DNA of 64,000 bases from positions 310,001 to 374,000 of the forward strand of contig NZ_BMVV01000006.1 of assembly GCF_014650895.1 (NCBI RefSeq), given 5' to 3'. The DNA is from Streptomyces omiyaensis (GTDB taxonomy: Bacteria; Actinomycetota; Actinomycetes; Streptomycetales; Streptomycetaceae). Made by a program: the position numbers and the translations under genes. The stretch's first letter is position 1. Every line of letters starts with the position of its first letter. This document shows positions 1 through 10,695 of the stretch, one piece after another. The notes beneath the pieces were generated by a model, which saw only the letters and a program-made list of their open reading frames with translations, ran no database searches and had not been told where the DNA came from.

Positions 1-897
1 ATCAAGGCCAACGTCGCCGGCTTCCGCGAACTCCTCACCCCGCTCCTCGGCAAGATGCAGGACCGCCGCGCCACCGCCCCCGGAGGCACCGTCCTCGGCG
101 CCGTCGGCGGCAAGGTCACCGGCGTCGAGCTCGGCATGCTGCTCTCCTTCCTGGCCTCCCGGATCCTCGGCCAGTACGAGACCTTCGCCCCCGTCGCCCG
201 TGACCTCCCCGGCGCCCCCGAAGGCGGCGGACGGCTCCTCCTCGTCGCCCCCAACATCGTCCACGTCGAGCGCGAACTGGGCGTCTCCCCGCACGACTTC
301 CGCCTCTGGGTCTGCCTCCACGAGGAGACCCACCGCACCCAGTTCACCGCCGTCCCCTGGCTCCGCGACCACCTCCAGGGCGAGATCCAGTCATTCCTCG
401 CCGCCACCGAGGTCGACCCCGGCACCTTCGTGGAACGCCTCCGCGAAGCCGCCCAGACCCTCGCCGGCGGCCGCCCCGAGGCCGAGGAGGGCGACCCCGC
501 CCCCTCCCTCGTCGAACTCGTCCAGACCGCCGAACAGCGCGAGATCCTCGGCCGCCTCACCGCCGTCATGTCCCTCCTCGAAGGCCACGCCGACTACGTC
601 ATGGACGGCGTCGGCCCCCAGGTCGTCCCCTCCGTCGCCGAGATCCGCGAGAAGTTCCAGCAGCGCCGCGCCCGCGGCGCCTCCCGCCTCGACCTCGCGC
701 TGCGCAAGCTCCTCGGCCTCGACGCCAAGCTCCGCCAGTACCGCGACGGCGAGCGCTTCGTCCGGGCCGTCGTCGACGAGGTCGGCATGGACGGCTTCAA
801 CCGCGTCTGGACCTCCCCCAACACCCTCCCCACCAAGAGCGAGATCGCCGCCCCCGCGGACTGGATCGCGCGCGTGCACCGCCGGGACGACTCCTGA
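1..897 (+). CDS. Zinc-dependent metalloprotease-like protein, 5' truncated
   Basis: The reading frame is open from the first base of the window (IKANVAGFRELL...) so the true start lies upstream; the first in-window ATG at 55 is internal. An HEETH motif (HExxH zinc-metallopeptidase signature) is encoded at 319-333 inside the context WVCLHEETHRTQF. This matches the actinobacterial family often annotated as zinc-dependent metalloprotease or coenzyme F420 biosynthesis-associated protein (DUF2342). No signal peptide can be judged because the N-terminus is missing. The physiological substrate is not known to me. It precedes tilS by about 250 bases and is probably a separate transcription unit or the promoter-proximal member of a tilS-hpt run. 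Confidence 0.85.
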   Translation: MKANVAGFRELLTPLLGKMQDRRATAPGGTVLGAVGGKVTGVELGMLLSFLASRILGQYETFAPVARDLPGAPEGGGRLLLVAPNIVHVERELGVSPHDFRLWVCLHEETHRTQFTAVPWLRDHLQGEIQSFLAATEVDPGTFVERLREAAQTLAGGRPEAEEGDPAPSLVELVQTAEQREILGRLTAVMSLLEGHADYVMDGVGPQVVPSVAEIREKFQQRRARGASRLDLALRKLLGLDAKLRQYRDGERFVRAVVDEVGMDGFNRVWTSPNTLPTKSEIAAPADWIARVHRRDDS

Positions 898-1148
898 GGC
901 GACGGCCGGCCGGAGGCGCGCGGCGGGGCGGGCTCCTGGGGCGGGAGCGCCGGACGACACGACGCCACCGGAAGACACCCGGCCAATCACCCATCCGAGG
1001 GACCCTGGCCGTGGGGTGAGGCGTGCAATGCTCGGGTAAGGGCTGCATTTCTGTCACCATCGACGCACTCTGAGTGACCGAACACCCCATTCCGACCGTT
1101 AAGACTCCGACCGAGGCACCCCACCCCATTCACGAAGGGCACCGAACC

Positions 1149-2165
1149 ATGGGTCCCCATCCTGCGGTCGCGGCGATACGCCTGGCGGTCCGCCGCGTAC
1201 TCCACGACGTCCTCACCGAGCACCCCACCGAACCCGCCGCCCCCCGCGACACGCACCCCCTCGTGCTCGTCGCCTGCTCCGGCGGAGCCGACTCCATGGC
1301 GCTCGCCTCCGCCCTCGCCTTCGAGGCGCGCAAGCTCCCCGTCCGCGCCGGAGGCGTCACCGTCGACCACGGCCTCCAGGACGGCTCCGCCGGCCGCGCC
1401 GACGAGGTCGCCGGCCGCATGACCTCCCTCGGCCTCGGCCCCGTCGAAGCCGTCACCGTCACCGTCGGACGCGAAGGGGGCCCCGAGGCCGCCGCCCGCG
1501 ACGCCCGCTACGCGGCCCTCGACGCCGCCGCGGAGCGCCACGGCGCCGCCGCGGTCCTCCTCGGACACACCCGGGACGACCAGGCCGAGACCGTCCTCCT
1601 CGGCCTCGCCCGCGGCTCCGGCATCCGCTCCCTCTCCGGCATGGCAGCCGTCTCCGGCGCCCGGGGCCGCTACCGCCGCCCCTTCCTCCAGCTCGACCGC
1701 CAGACGGTCCGCAAGGCCTGCATCGCCCAGGAGCTCGCCGTCTGGGACGACCCGCACAACAGCGACCCCGCCTACACCCGCTCCCGCCTCCGCCACGAAG
1801 GCCTCCCGGCCCTGGAGAAGGCGCTCGGCAAGGGCGTCGTCGAAGCCCTCGCCCGAACGGCCCAGCTCTCCCGCGACGACGCCGACGCCCTCGACACCTG
1901 GGCGGCCGACGCGGAGACCTCGGTACGCGACGAGGCCGGCGCCCTCGAATGCGCCAAGCTCTTCGGCCTGCCCCCCGCCGTGCGCCGCCGGGTCCTGCGC
2001 CGCGCCGTCATCGCCGAGGGCGCCCCCGCCGGTTCCCTCTTCGCCCGGCACATCGAGGAACTCGACCGGCTGATCACCGGCTGGCGCGGCCAGGGGGCCA
2101 TCAACCTGCCCGGACGCGTCGAAGCCCGCCGCCAGGGTGGCAGACTGGTCATCCGGCAAGGCTGA
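1149..2165 (+). CDS. tilS: tRNA(Ile)-lysidine synthetase TilS
   Basis: Attaches lysine to C34 of the CAU-anticodon tRNA-Ile, changing its decoding from AUG to AUA, using ATP. The PP-loop signature SGGADS lies at residues 44-49 of the 338-residue product, and the [18 protein letters not shown] block follows as expected for the family. An upstream in-frame start at 1074 would add 25 residues with no family similarity; ATG 1149 begins directly before the conserved helix and is preferred. It is followed after 26 bases by hpt on the same strand, the usual actinobacterial tilS-hpt-ftsH arrangement, so cotranscription with hpt is likely. Confidence 0.93.
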   Translation: MGPHPAVAAIRLAVRRVLHDVLTEHPTEPAAPRDTHPLVLVACSGGADSMALASALAFEARKLPVRAGGVTVDHGLQDGSAGRADEVAGRMTSLGLGPVEAVTVTVGREGGPEAAARDARYAALDAAAERHGAAAVLLGHTRDDQAETVLLGLARGSGIRSLSGMAAVSGARGRYRRPFLQLDRQTVRKACIAQELAVWDDPHNSDPAYTRSRLRHEGLPALEKALGKGVVEALARTAQLSRDDADALDTWAADAETSVRDEAGALECAKLFGLPPAVRRRVLRRAVIAEGAPAGSLFARHIEELDRLITGWRGQGAINLPGRVEARRQGGRLVIRQG

Positions 2166-2191
2166 CGCACGCTGCAACGAAAGTGACCCGG

Positions 2192-2746
2192 GTGAACGAG
2201 AAGGACATGGGCACCGACCTCCAGTCGGTGCTCATCACCAAGGAAGAGATCGACGCCAAGCTGGCCGAGCTGGCCGCGAAGATCGACGCGGAATACGCGG
2301 GCAAGGACCTGCTCATCGTCGGAGTCCTCAAGGGCGCCGTGATGGTGATGGCGGACCTGGCACGCGCCCTGTCCACCCCCGTCACCATGGACTGGATGGC
2401 CGTCTCCTCCTACGGCGCCGGCACCCAGTCCTCGGGCGTCGTCCGCATCCTCAAGGACCTCGACACCGACATCAAGGGCAAGCACGTCCTGATCGTCGAG
2501 GACATCATCGACTCCGGCCTGACGCTGTCCTGGCTCCTGTCGAACCTCGGCTCGCGCGAGCCGGCCTCCCTGGAGGTCTGCACCCTGCTGCGCAAGCCGG
2601 AGGCCGCCAAGGTCGCCATCGACGTCAAGTGGATCGGCTTCGACATCCCCAACGAGTTCGTCGTCGGCTACGGCCTCGACTACGCCGAGAAGTACCGGAA
2701 CCTGCCCTTCGTCGGCACGCTCGCCCCGCACGTCTACGGCGGCTGA
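2192..2746 (+). CDS. hpt: Hypoxanthine phosphoribosyltransferase Hpt
   Basis: Purine salvage enzyme converting hypoxanthine or guanine plus PRPP to IMP or GMP in the cytosol. The PRPP-binding loop [11 protein letters not shown] is at residues 101-111 and the product is 184 residues, normal for the family. The start is GTG 2192 with a GAAAG-type ribosome binding site 10-15 bases upstream; ATG 2207 is an alternative five codons later but has a purine run too close to it. The gene sits between tilS and ftsH, and a GC-rich hairpin follows its stop. Confidence 0.93.
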   Translation: MNEKDMGTDLQSVLITKEEIDAKLAELAAKIDAEYAGKDLLIVGVLKGAVMVMADLARALSTPVTMDWMAVSSYGAGTQSSGVVRILKDLDTDIKGKHVLIVEDIIDSGLTLSWLLSNLGSREPASLEVCTLLRKPEAAKVAIDVKWIGFDIPNEFVVGYGLDYAEKYRNLPFVGTLAPHVYGG

Positions 2747-2773
2747 GCCACACCCGTACAGCGGGGAACCCGC

Positions 2774-2808
2774 ACCGCCTTCCCCCCGTTGAACCACGGG
2801 AAGGCGGT
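2774..2808 (+). terminator. Hairpin after hpt
   Basis: ACCGCCTTCCC at 2774-2784 pairs perfectly with GGGAAGGCGGT at 2798-2808 around a 13-base loop, 28 bases after the hpt stop. There is no T-run, as is common in Streptomyces. It separates hpt from the AT-richer ftsH promoter region. Confidence 0.55.
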
Positions 2809-2932
2809 CGCGGGCGACGATGCTGAGGTACCGTCCGAAGAACAGCTTTTCTCATACCGCTTTTCGCAGTGCTTTTCTCACAGAGGCATTTACCTACGGG
2901 CAGGAGGGACGGGGCGTTCTCGCTCCGTATGG

Positions 2933-4960
<2,028 letters not shown>

Positions 4961-4981
4961 GCCCCGGCCCCCGGAATGGAA

Positions 4982-5026
4982 GCCGCGCCCCCACAGGTTC
5001 TAGCCTGTGGGGGCGCGGCCTTTTTT
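4982..5026 (+). terminator. Strong intrinsic terminator of ftsH
   Basis: A perfect 16-bp stem (4982-4997 with 5004-5019) closes a six-base loop and is followed by six T residues (5021-5026). It lies 21 bases after the ftsH stop and insulates folE. Confidence 0.93.
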
Positions 5027-5060
5027 CGCGCCATGTCAGACCAGACGGAACGAGGCACAG

Positions 5061-5666
5061 ATGACCGACCCGGTGACGCTGGACGGCGAGGGCACGATCG
5101 GCGAGTTCGACGAGAAGCGCGCCGAGAACGCCGTACGGGAGCTCCTCATCGCGGTCGGCGAGAACCCGGACCGCGAGGGCCTCAGGGAGACGCCGGCACG
5201 CGTGGCACGTGCGTACAAGGAGATCTTCGCCGGGCTGTGGCAGCAGCCCGAGGACGTGCTCACGACGACGTTCGACCTGGGCCACGACGAGATGGTGCTG
5301 GTGAAGGACATCGAGGTGTATTCGACCTGTGAGCACCATCTCGTCCCGTTTCGCGGGGTGGCCCACGTGGGGTACATCCCGTCCACGACGGGCAAGATCA
5401 CCGGTCTCTCGAAGCTGGCCCGGCTCGTCGACGTCTACGCCCGCCGTCCTCAGGTGCAGGAACGTCTCACCACGCAGGTGGCGGACTCGCTGATGGAGAT
5501 CCTGGAGCCGCGCGGCGTCATCGTGGTCTTCGAGTGCGAGCACATGTGCATGTCGATGCGCGGCATCCGCAAGCCGGGCGCGAAGACCATCACCTCGGCG
5601 GTCCGCGGCCAGCTGCGCGACCCCGCCACCCGTGCCGAGGCGATGAGCCTCATCATGGCGCGCTGA
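5061..5666 (+). CDS. folE: GTP cyclohydrolase I FolE
   Basis: Catalyses the first step of tetrahydrofolate synthesis, GTP to 7,8-dihydroneopterin triphosphate. Zinc ligands are visible: C90 and H93 in [10 protein letters not shown] and the later cysteine C163 in [11 protein letters not shown]. The product is 201 residues, typical for the family. ATG 5061 is favoured over the longer frame from 5007 because the extra residues come from terminator sequence. It is transcribed toward the folP-folB-folK cluster, which lies beyond a DUF3180 gene on the other strand. Confidence 0.95.
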   Translation: MTDPVTLDGEGTIGEFDEKRAENAVRELLIAVGENPDREGLRETPARVARAYKEIFAGLWQQPEDVLTTTFDLGHDEMVLVKDIEVYSTCEHHLVPFRGVAHVGYIPSTTGKITGLSKLARLVDVYARRPQVQERLTTQVADSLMEILEPRGVIVVFECEHMCMSMRGIRKPGAKTITSAVRGQLRDPATRAEAMSLIMAR

Positions 5667-5684
5667 GGCGCGCAGGAGGTCGGC

Positions 5685-6164
5685 TCAGGCCCGGGCGCCG
5701 CCCGGGCCTTCGTCGTCCTCGGGGAGTTTGCAGACGCGCTCCAGGAAGAGGGCGGCGGCGATGACGGCGAGGCCGGCGACGACGGAGGCGGCGGCGTAGA
5801 GGGCCTGGTCGCGGCGGGCGGGGACGTCGAGGAAGCCGAGGAGGAAGACGCCCACGCCGCCGTACATGCCGGCGACGAGGGCGGCGACCAGGGCGCTGGC
5901 CTGGCCGAAGACGACCGCGCGGGCGGCCATCAGGGGTTCGACGCCCTTGGCGTCGGGGCGCCGCTCGCGCTGGGCCTTGAGGCGGACCCGGATCGAGAGG
6001 GCGGTGGCCGTGAGGACCACCGCGATCACGGCGAGGACGATGGGCGCGGCGAGCGGCACGCTGGGGAGGGTGCCGACGGAGTCCCAGAGGCGCGCGGCGC
6101 CCCAGGAGAGGACGCCGGCGCCCAGGAAGAGGCCGGCGAGCACCTTGAGCCGCAGTTGTTTCAC
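5685..6164 (-). CDS. DUF3180 integral membrane protein
   Basis: A 159-residue protein with four hydrophobic segments (near residues 5-25, 35-57, 80-105 and 120-145) and a charged C-terminus; it matches the actinobacterial DUF3180 family found next to folK. No enzymatic motif is visible and its function is unknown. The GTG at 6164 is chosen because GAAGGA sits six bases upstream; an upstream in-frame start at 6200 would add residues without family support. It is the last gene of the folP-to-folK run on this strand, 48 bases after folK. Confidence 0.8.
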   Translation of the reverse strand: MKQLRLKVLAGLFLGAGVLSWGAARLWDSVGTLPSVPLAAPIVLAVIAVVLTATALSIRVRLKAQRERRPDAKGVEPLMAARAVVFGQASALVAALVAGMYGGVGVFLLGFLDVPARRDQALYAAASVVAGLAVIAAALFLERVCKLPEDDEGPGGARA

Positions 6165-6212
6165 CGGGTGTCCTTCACGTGGTCGCGGGAGGTCTGCCAC
6201 GTAGCGTAACGA

Positions 6213-6812
6213 CTACTCGGGGAGACGGAGTTCCAGGTCGGTCCGGGGCGTCACGCCGGCGCGGTCGACTGCGGCCAGGAGGGCCGCCACCGCACCGTGG
6301 CCGGGGAGCTGGGCCTCGGGGTCCAGGTCGTGCCAGGGGGCGAGGACGAAGGCGCGCTGGTGGGCGCGGGGGTGGGGGAGGGTGAGGACGGGGTCGTCGG
6401 AGACGACGTCGGCGTAGGCGATGATGTCGACGTCCAGGGTCCGGGCGCCCCAGCGCTCGTCACGGACCCGCAGGAACGCTTCCTCGACGGCCTGGGCGCG
6501 CTCCAGGAGCGAGGAGGGCGGGAGGGTCGTCCGCACCAGCGCGACGGCGTTGAGGTACGAGGGCTGGGTGCCCGGCTCGACGCCCCAGGGCTCGGTCTCG
6601 TACACGGGGGAGACGGCCTTGACGCGCAGGCCGGGGGTGTCGGCGAGGGCGTCGAGGGCTCCCTGGAGGTTCTCCAGGCGGTTGCCGAGGTTGGCGCCGA
6701 GGGCGAGGACGGCCCAGTGCGGGTTGGACAGGGTGCTGTCCGCGGCGTCGACGGCGGCGACGACGGCCGCCGGCACGGGCTGGACGGTGGGGTCGCTCTG
6801 GTTCGGTTTCAT
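6213..6812 (-). CDS. folK: 2-amino-4-hydroxy-6-hydroxymethyldihydropteridine diphosphokinase FolK
   Basis: Transfers pyrophosphate from ATP to 6-hydroxymethyl-7,8-dihydropterin, the step before dihydropteroate synthase. Family motifs LGANLGNRLENL near the N-terminus and RWGARTLDVDII in the active-site region are present; 199 residues. The N-terminal 35 residues ahead of the core are a variable extension. Its ATG overlaps the folB stop in an ATGA quartet (6809-6812), indicating translational coupling with folB. Confidence 0.94.
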   Translation of the reverse strand: MKPNQSDPTVQPVPAAVVAAVDAADSTLSNPHWAVLALGANLGNRLENLQGALDALADTPGLRVKAVSPVYETEPWGVEPGTQPSYLNAVALVRTTLPPSSLLERAQAVEEAFLRVRDERWGARTLDVDIIAYADVVSDDPVLTLPHPRAHQRAFVLAPWHDLDPEAQLPGHGAVAALLAAVDRAGVTPRTDLELRLPE

Positions 6813-7168
6813 CGACGGCTCCGGGTGATCGTGACGGTGACGTCGTCGAAGGGGACGGTGATGGGGGCGTCCGGCTTGTGGACGACCACCTCCACCTCCT
6901 GGACGCCGGCGTGGCTCAGGCATTGCTGGGCGATGCGCTCGGCGAGGGTCTCGATCAGGTCGACGGGCTCGCCCTGGACGACGTCGACGACCTCCTCGGC
7001 GACGACGCCGTAGTGGACGGTCTTGGTGAGGTCGTCGTCGGCGGCCGCCGGGCGGGTGTCCAGGCCGAGGACCAGGTCCACGATGAAGGTCTGGCCCTCC
7101 TCGCGCTCCTTGGGGAAGACGCCGTGGTGCCCTCGGGCCTTGAGGCCGCGCAGCGCGACACGATCCAC
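6809..7168 (-). CDS. folB: Dihydroneopterin aldolase FolB
   Basis: Splits 7,8-dihydroneopterin to 6-hydroxymethyl-dihydropterin and glycolaldehyde. The sequence has the short T-fold architecture, the early GHHGVFPKEREEGQTF motif and the DLIETLAERIA helix. The start is set at GTG 7168 (VDRVALRGL), because the AGGAG at 7177-7181 region lies eight bases upstream of it; the GTG at 7177 would overlap that ribosome binding site. The product is 119 residues. It is coupled to folK by a four-base overlap. Confidence 0.92.
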   Translation of the reverse strand: MDRVALRGLKARGHHGVFPKEREEGQTFIVDLVLGLDTRPAAADDDLTKTVHYGVVAEEVVDVVQGEPVDLIETLAERIAQQCLSHAGVQEVEVVVHKPDAPITVPFDDVTVTITRSRR

Positions 7169-7247
7169 GCGAATCACTCCTGCTGTCGTAGTTGCCGGTC
7201 ACGCAGCCGGGTGCGGACGGCCGGGTGTCCTCCATCGAATCTACCTG

Positions 7248-7279
7248 CGGCCCCCGACAGCGCTTGCTGTCGGGGGCCG
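7248..7279 (-). terminator. Perfect hairpin between the NTF2-like gene and folB
   Basis: A 13-bp perfect inverted repeat (7248-7260 with 7267-7279, six-base loop) starts directly after the NTF2-like gene's stop codon. No T-run follows on the minus strand, so it may be a terminator or a partial attenuator before folB-folK. A TAGATT that could be a -10 for folB lies just beyond it (7238-7243). Confidence 0.65.
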
Positions 7280-7765
7280 TCAGGCGGAGGGTCCGGCGTC
7301 GTCGGCGGTGGCGGCGGGGGGTGCGTCGTCGTCGGGTCCGGCGATGACGGGGGAGGCGTGGTGCGACCAGATCCGCCAGCCCTCGGGGGTCCGGCGGAAG
7401 GCGTTGGTGGCGACGACGAGCTGTCCGACGAGGGGGCCGAGCTCGGCGCCGTCCTCGGCGGGGCCGCCGCTGAGGATGTTCTCGGTGCAGGTGACGAGCG
7501 CGGTGTCGCCGGCGAGCGAGATCCGCGTGTCGGTCAGGAAGAACTGGATGTAGTCGGTGTGCGCCATGATCAGCGCGTACGAGCGGAGCACCTCGGCGCG
7601 GCCGGTGAGGACCGGCCACCCGGGGTGGACGCAGGAGACGTCGCCGGCGCCGTCGTCGAGCCAGAGGTCTTCGAGGCGGTCGAAGTCGCCCTCCTCCATC
7701 GCCGCGTAGAAGGCGGTGTTGGCGGCCTCGACGGCGGTCCGGTCGGCCTCGCGCCCGCCGGTCAC
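7280..7765 (-). CDS. SnoaL/NTF2-like family protein
   Basis: A 161-residue protein of the nuclear-transport-factor-2 fold: an N-terminal helix (EAANTAFYAAMEEGDFDRLEDLW), a conserved CVHPGWPVLTGR segment and a strand-rich body. This subfamily is regularly placed between folP and folB in actinobacteria; its activity is not established. The GTG start overlaps the folP stop (GTGA, 7762-7765), so it is translationally coupled to folP. The C-terminal tail is acidic and Ala/Pro-rich. Confidence 0.85.
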   Translation of the reverse strand: MTGGREADRTAVEAANTAFYAAMEEGDFDRLEDLWLDDGAGDVSCVHPGWPVLTGRAEVLRSYALIMAHTDYIQFFLTDTRISLAGDTALVTCTENILSGGPAEDGAELGPLVGQLVVATNAFRRTPEGWRIWSHHASPVIAGPDDDAPPAATADDAGPSA

Positions 7766-8625
7766 CGGGCTCCCTCGACCGCGCGCGCGACGCGGACGGC
7801 GTCGGCGCTGGCGCGGACCTCGTGGACGCGGACGGCCCAGGCGCCCTCGTGGGCGGCGAGGGCGGTGACGGCGGCGGTGGCGGCGTCCCGCTCGCGGGCG
7901 GGCGGCGGGGTGGCGCCGGGCTCGCGGGTGAGGACGTGGCCGAGGAACCGCTTGCGGGAGGCGGCGACCAGCAGCGGGCGGCCCAGGGCGCGCAGCTCGG
8001 GGAGGTGGGCGACGAGGGCGAGGTCGTGCGGGGCGAGCTTGGCGAAGCCGAGGCCGGGGTCGATGACGATCCGCTCGGGGGCGACGCCGCCGTCGACGAC
8101 CGCCTCCATCCGGGTGCGGAGCTCGGTGACGACCTCGGCGACGACGTCGTCGTAGACGGCGAGGCTGTTCATGGACTCGCTGAAGCCGCGCCAGTGCATG
8201 ACGACGAAGGGGACCTCGGCGGCGGCGACGGCGGGGACCATGCCGGGGTCGGCGAGGCCGCCGCTGACGTCGTTGACGAGCACGGCGCCCGCGGCGACGG
8301 CCGCGGCGGCGACGGAGGCCCGCATGGTGTCGACGGAGACGGTCACTCCCTCGGCGGTGAGGCCGCGGACGACGGGGACGACCCGGCGGAGTTCCTCGTC
8401 CTCGTCCACCCGGGTGGCGCCCGGGCGGGTGGACTCGCCTCCGACGTCGACCAGGTCGGCGCCCTGGGCGACGAGGTCGAGGCCGTGCTTGACGGCGGCG
8501 GTCGTGTCGAACCACCGGCCGCCGTCGGAGAAGGAGTCCGGGGTCACGTTGACCACGCCCATGACCGCGCAGCGGTCCCACGCGGGAAGGCCGAGGGGGG
8601 CGCCCCGGTCGATCGTCGTACTCAT
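7762..8625 (-). CDS. folP: Dihydropteroate synthase FolP
   Basis: Condenses p-aminobenzoate with the pterin pyrophosphate made by FolK; target of sulfonamides. Signature MGVVNVTPDSFSDGG begins near residue 22, followed by VDVGGESTRPG and the C-terminal SRKRFLG motif; 287 residues. A TACGCT -10-like element lies only six bases before the ATG, so the message may be leaderless. First gene of the folP-NTF2-folB-folK group. Confidence 0.95.
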   Translation of the reverse strand: MSTTIDRGAPLGLPAWDRCAVMGVVNVTPDSFSDGGRWFDTTAAVKHGLDLVAQGADLVDVGGESTRPGATRVDEDEELRRVVPVVRGLTAEGVTVSVDTMRASVAAAAVAAGAVLVNDVSGGLADPGMVPAVAAAEVPFVVMHWRGFSESMNSLAVYDDVVAEVVTELRTRMEAVVDGGVAPERIVIDPGLGFAKLAPHDLALVAHLPELRALGRPLLVAASRKRFLGHVLTREPGATPPPARERDAATAAVTALAAHEGAWAVRVHEVRASADAVRVARAVEGAR

Positions 8626-8631
8626 ACGACC

Positions 8632-8637
8632 AGCGTA
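8632..8637 (-). promoter_or_regulatory. -10 element of a likely leaderless folP promoter
   Basis: TACGCT on the minus strand, separated from the folP ATG by six bases, leaving no room for a ribosome binding site. Confidence 0.5.
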
Positions 8638-8662
8638 GGGCCCGACGGGGTGCGGGGCGGGT

Positions 8663-10516
8663 TCAGGCCGTACGGGCCTCGTGCTCCCGGCCGGTGCGCG
8701 GGGGGACCACGTGGGCGCAGGGGCGGGGTGCGCGGGCGGGGCGGCGGCGGGCGAAGGGGCGGGGCAGGGCGAGGGAGAGGAAGCCTTCGGCCTGCATGGC
8801 GGCGAGGCCGATGCGGGGGAGGTCGCGGCCTGTGCGGTAGACGACGAAGCGGGGTTCCCAGCGGGGCTGGAACTTGGCGTTGAACTTGTAGAGCGACTCG
8901 ATCTGGAACCAGCGGGAGAGGAAGAGGAGGAGGCCGCGCCAGAGGCGGAGGACGGGGCCGGCGCCGATGCGTTCGCCGCGGGCGAGGGCGGAGCGGAACA
9001 TGGCGAAGTTGAGGGAGACGCGCCGGACGCCGAGGGCGGGGGCGGCCTGGAGGGCGGCGACGATGAGGAGCTCGTTCATGCCGGGGTCGGCGGAGCGGTC
9101 GCGGCGCATGAGTTCCAGGGACATGCCGTCGGGGCCCCAGGGCACGAAGTGGATCATCGCTTTGAGGTCGCCGTGGGGGCTTTCGGCGGGGCTGCCCCCG
9201 GGGTCGGCGAGGTGGGCGGTGGCGATGACGGCGTCGCCGTCGCCGGGGGCTCCGATCCGGCCGAGGGCCATGGAGAAGCCGCGTTCGGTGTCGGTGCCGC
9301 GCCAGGCGCCGGCGGCCCGGCGGACGACGTCGAGTTCGGCGCCGGAGAGGTCGCGGACCCGGCGCACGCGCGTGGTGTAGCCGTTGCGTTCGATGCGCTT
9401 GACCATCTGGCGGACGTTGCGCATGGCGCGGCCGGAGAGGGAGAAGGCGTCGACGTCGATGACGGCCTCGTCGCCGAGTTCGAGGGCGTCGAGGCCGGTC
9501 TCGCGGGTCCAGACCTGGCCGCCGGTCTCGGAGCAGCCCATGACGGCGGGGGTCCAGGAGTGGGCGCGGGCCTCGTCCATGAAGCGTTCGATGGCGCCGG
9601 GCCAGGCCTCGACGTCGCCGATGGGGTCGCCGCTGGCGAGCATGACGCCGGAGACGACGCGGTAGCAGACGGCGGCCTTGCCGCTGGGGGAGAAGACGAC
9701 GCCCTTGTCGTGGCGGAGCGCGAAGTGGCCGAGGGAGTCGCGGTCGCCGTGCCGGTCGAGGAGGGCGCGCAGGCGGGTCTCGTCCTCGCCGGTGAGGCGG
9801 GCGGCGGGGTGTTCGGGGCGGAGCGCGAGGTAGAGCGTGGTGAGGGCGGTGAGCATGCCGAGGGCGCCGAGGGAGTAGCCGACGGTCCAGTCGACGCCGT
9901 GGGTGTAGGCGACGGGGCCCTCGATGCCGAAGAGGCCGAGCAGGACGTGTTCGAGGCGGTCGGTGAGGCTGGGGTCGCCGACGACCCGGCGGGGGTGGGC
10001 GCTGACGACGACGAGGCCGAGGGCGAGGGAGCCGGCGCCCATGACGACGAAGTTGGCCAGGGCGCGCCAGCGGCTGCGGGGGTCGGGGAGGGCGGCGAAC
10101 TGGTCGCGGTGGCGCAGCAGGAGGGCGAGCAGGCCGAGGGAGAGGAGGGAGCCGAGGATCGAGTGGCGCCAGACGAACTGGGCGACGGCTCCGAGCGGGA
10201 GGAGGAGGACGACGGCCCGCCAGGCGCGGCGCTTGTGGCGCTTGAGGCCGTGGGCGAGGAGGAGCAGGAGGACGCCGGCGCTCAGCGAGACGGCGGCGGA
10301 GAGGGGCCCGAGGGTGCCGGGGAGGACCTCGGCGAGGGCGTGGACGCGGCTGGCGCGGAAGCGGGGGAAGACTCCGGCGGCGATGTCGACGAGCCCGATG
10401 AGGGCGCAGCCGGTGCCGATGAGGGAGGGGACCTTCTCCGGGGCGGGTCCGTTCAGAATTCGTCGGACCCGAACCGGAACCGATGATGTTTTGTCCCCAT
10501 CTACCGTGACAGACAT
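8663..10516 (-). CDS. DUF2156 membrane protein (MprF/LysX-like phosphatidylglycerol lysyltransferase domain)
   Basis: A 617-residue protein with about five to six hydrophobic segments in the first 240 residues and a soluble C-terminal DUF2156 domain (about 250-570), the GNAT-like fold that transfers aminoacyl groups to phospholipids in MprF. Motifs such as HFALRHDKGVVFSPSGKA, VASGDPIG-like LASGDPIGD, and SLYKFNAKFQPRWEPR typify the family. The likely role is aminoacylation of membrane lipid or a related acyl transfer; the substrate cannot be read from sequence. It is divergent from the esterase gene, and these neighbours are conserved in Streptomyces. Confidence 0.82.
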   Translation of the reverse strand: MSVTVDGDKTSSVPVRVRRILNGPAPEKVPSLIGTGCALIGLVDIAAGVFPRFRASRVHALAEVLPGTLGPLSAAVSLSAGVLLLLLAHGLKRHKRRAWRAVVLLLPLGAVAQFVWRHSILGSLLSLGLLALLLRHRDQFAALPDPRSRWRALANFVVMGAGSLALGLVVVSAHPRRVVGDPSLTDRLEHVLLGLFGIEGPVAYTHGVDWTVGYSLGALGMLTALTTLYLALRPEHPAARLTGEDETRLRALLDRHGDRDSLGHFALRHDKGVVFSPSGKAAVCYRVVSGVMLASGDPIGDVEAWPGAIERFMDEARAHSWTPAVMGCSETGGQVWTRETGLDALELGDEAVIDVDAFSLSGRAMRNVRQMVKRIERNGYTTRVRRVRDLSGAELDVVRRAAGAWRGTDTERGFSMALGRIGAPGDGDAVIATAHLADPGGSPAESPHGDLKAMIHFVPWGPDGMSLELMRRDRSADPGMNELLIVAALQAAPALGVRRVSLNFAMFRSALARGERIGAGPVLRLWRGLLLFLSRWFQIESLYKFNAKFQPRWEPRFVVYRTGRDLPRIGLAAMQAEGFLSLALPRPFARRRPARAPRPCAHVVPPRTGREHEARTA

Positions 10517-10695
10517 CGCTTCCCGCGCTTCCCGTGCTTCCGTGGTCGTTTTCGGCCCTGTTCGGGGCGCTCCTTAGGACGGGGTGGGGCCGGGGCGGGT
10601 TCATTCGGGCACGGGAAATTCTCAGGAAGCCGTCGGGGCGGCCGGGACGCCGTGGTGGCGTCCGGGGGTCCCGGCGAGGAAGGTTCGGCCGGTTC

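Noticed and set aside
6213..7619. Extension of folK upstream to 7619
   Set aside because: The extra residues are Arg/Pro-rich shadow of the folB and NTF2-like genes; folK starts at 6812 with coupling to folB.
8681..10486. Long plus-strand frame opposite the DUF2156 gene
   Set aside because: Gly/Ala/Glu/Val-only composition with no motif; opposite strand gives a coherent membrane protein with family motifs.
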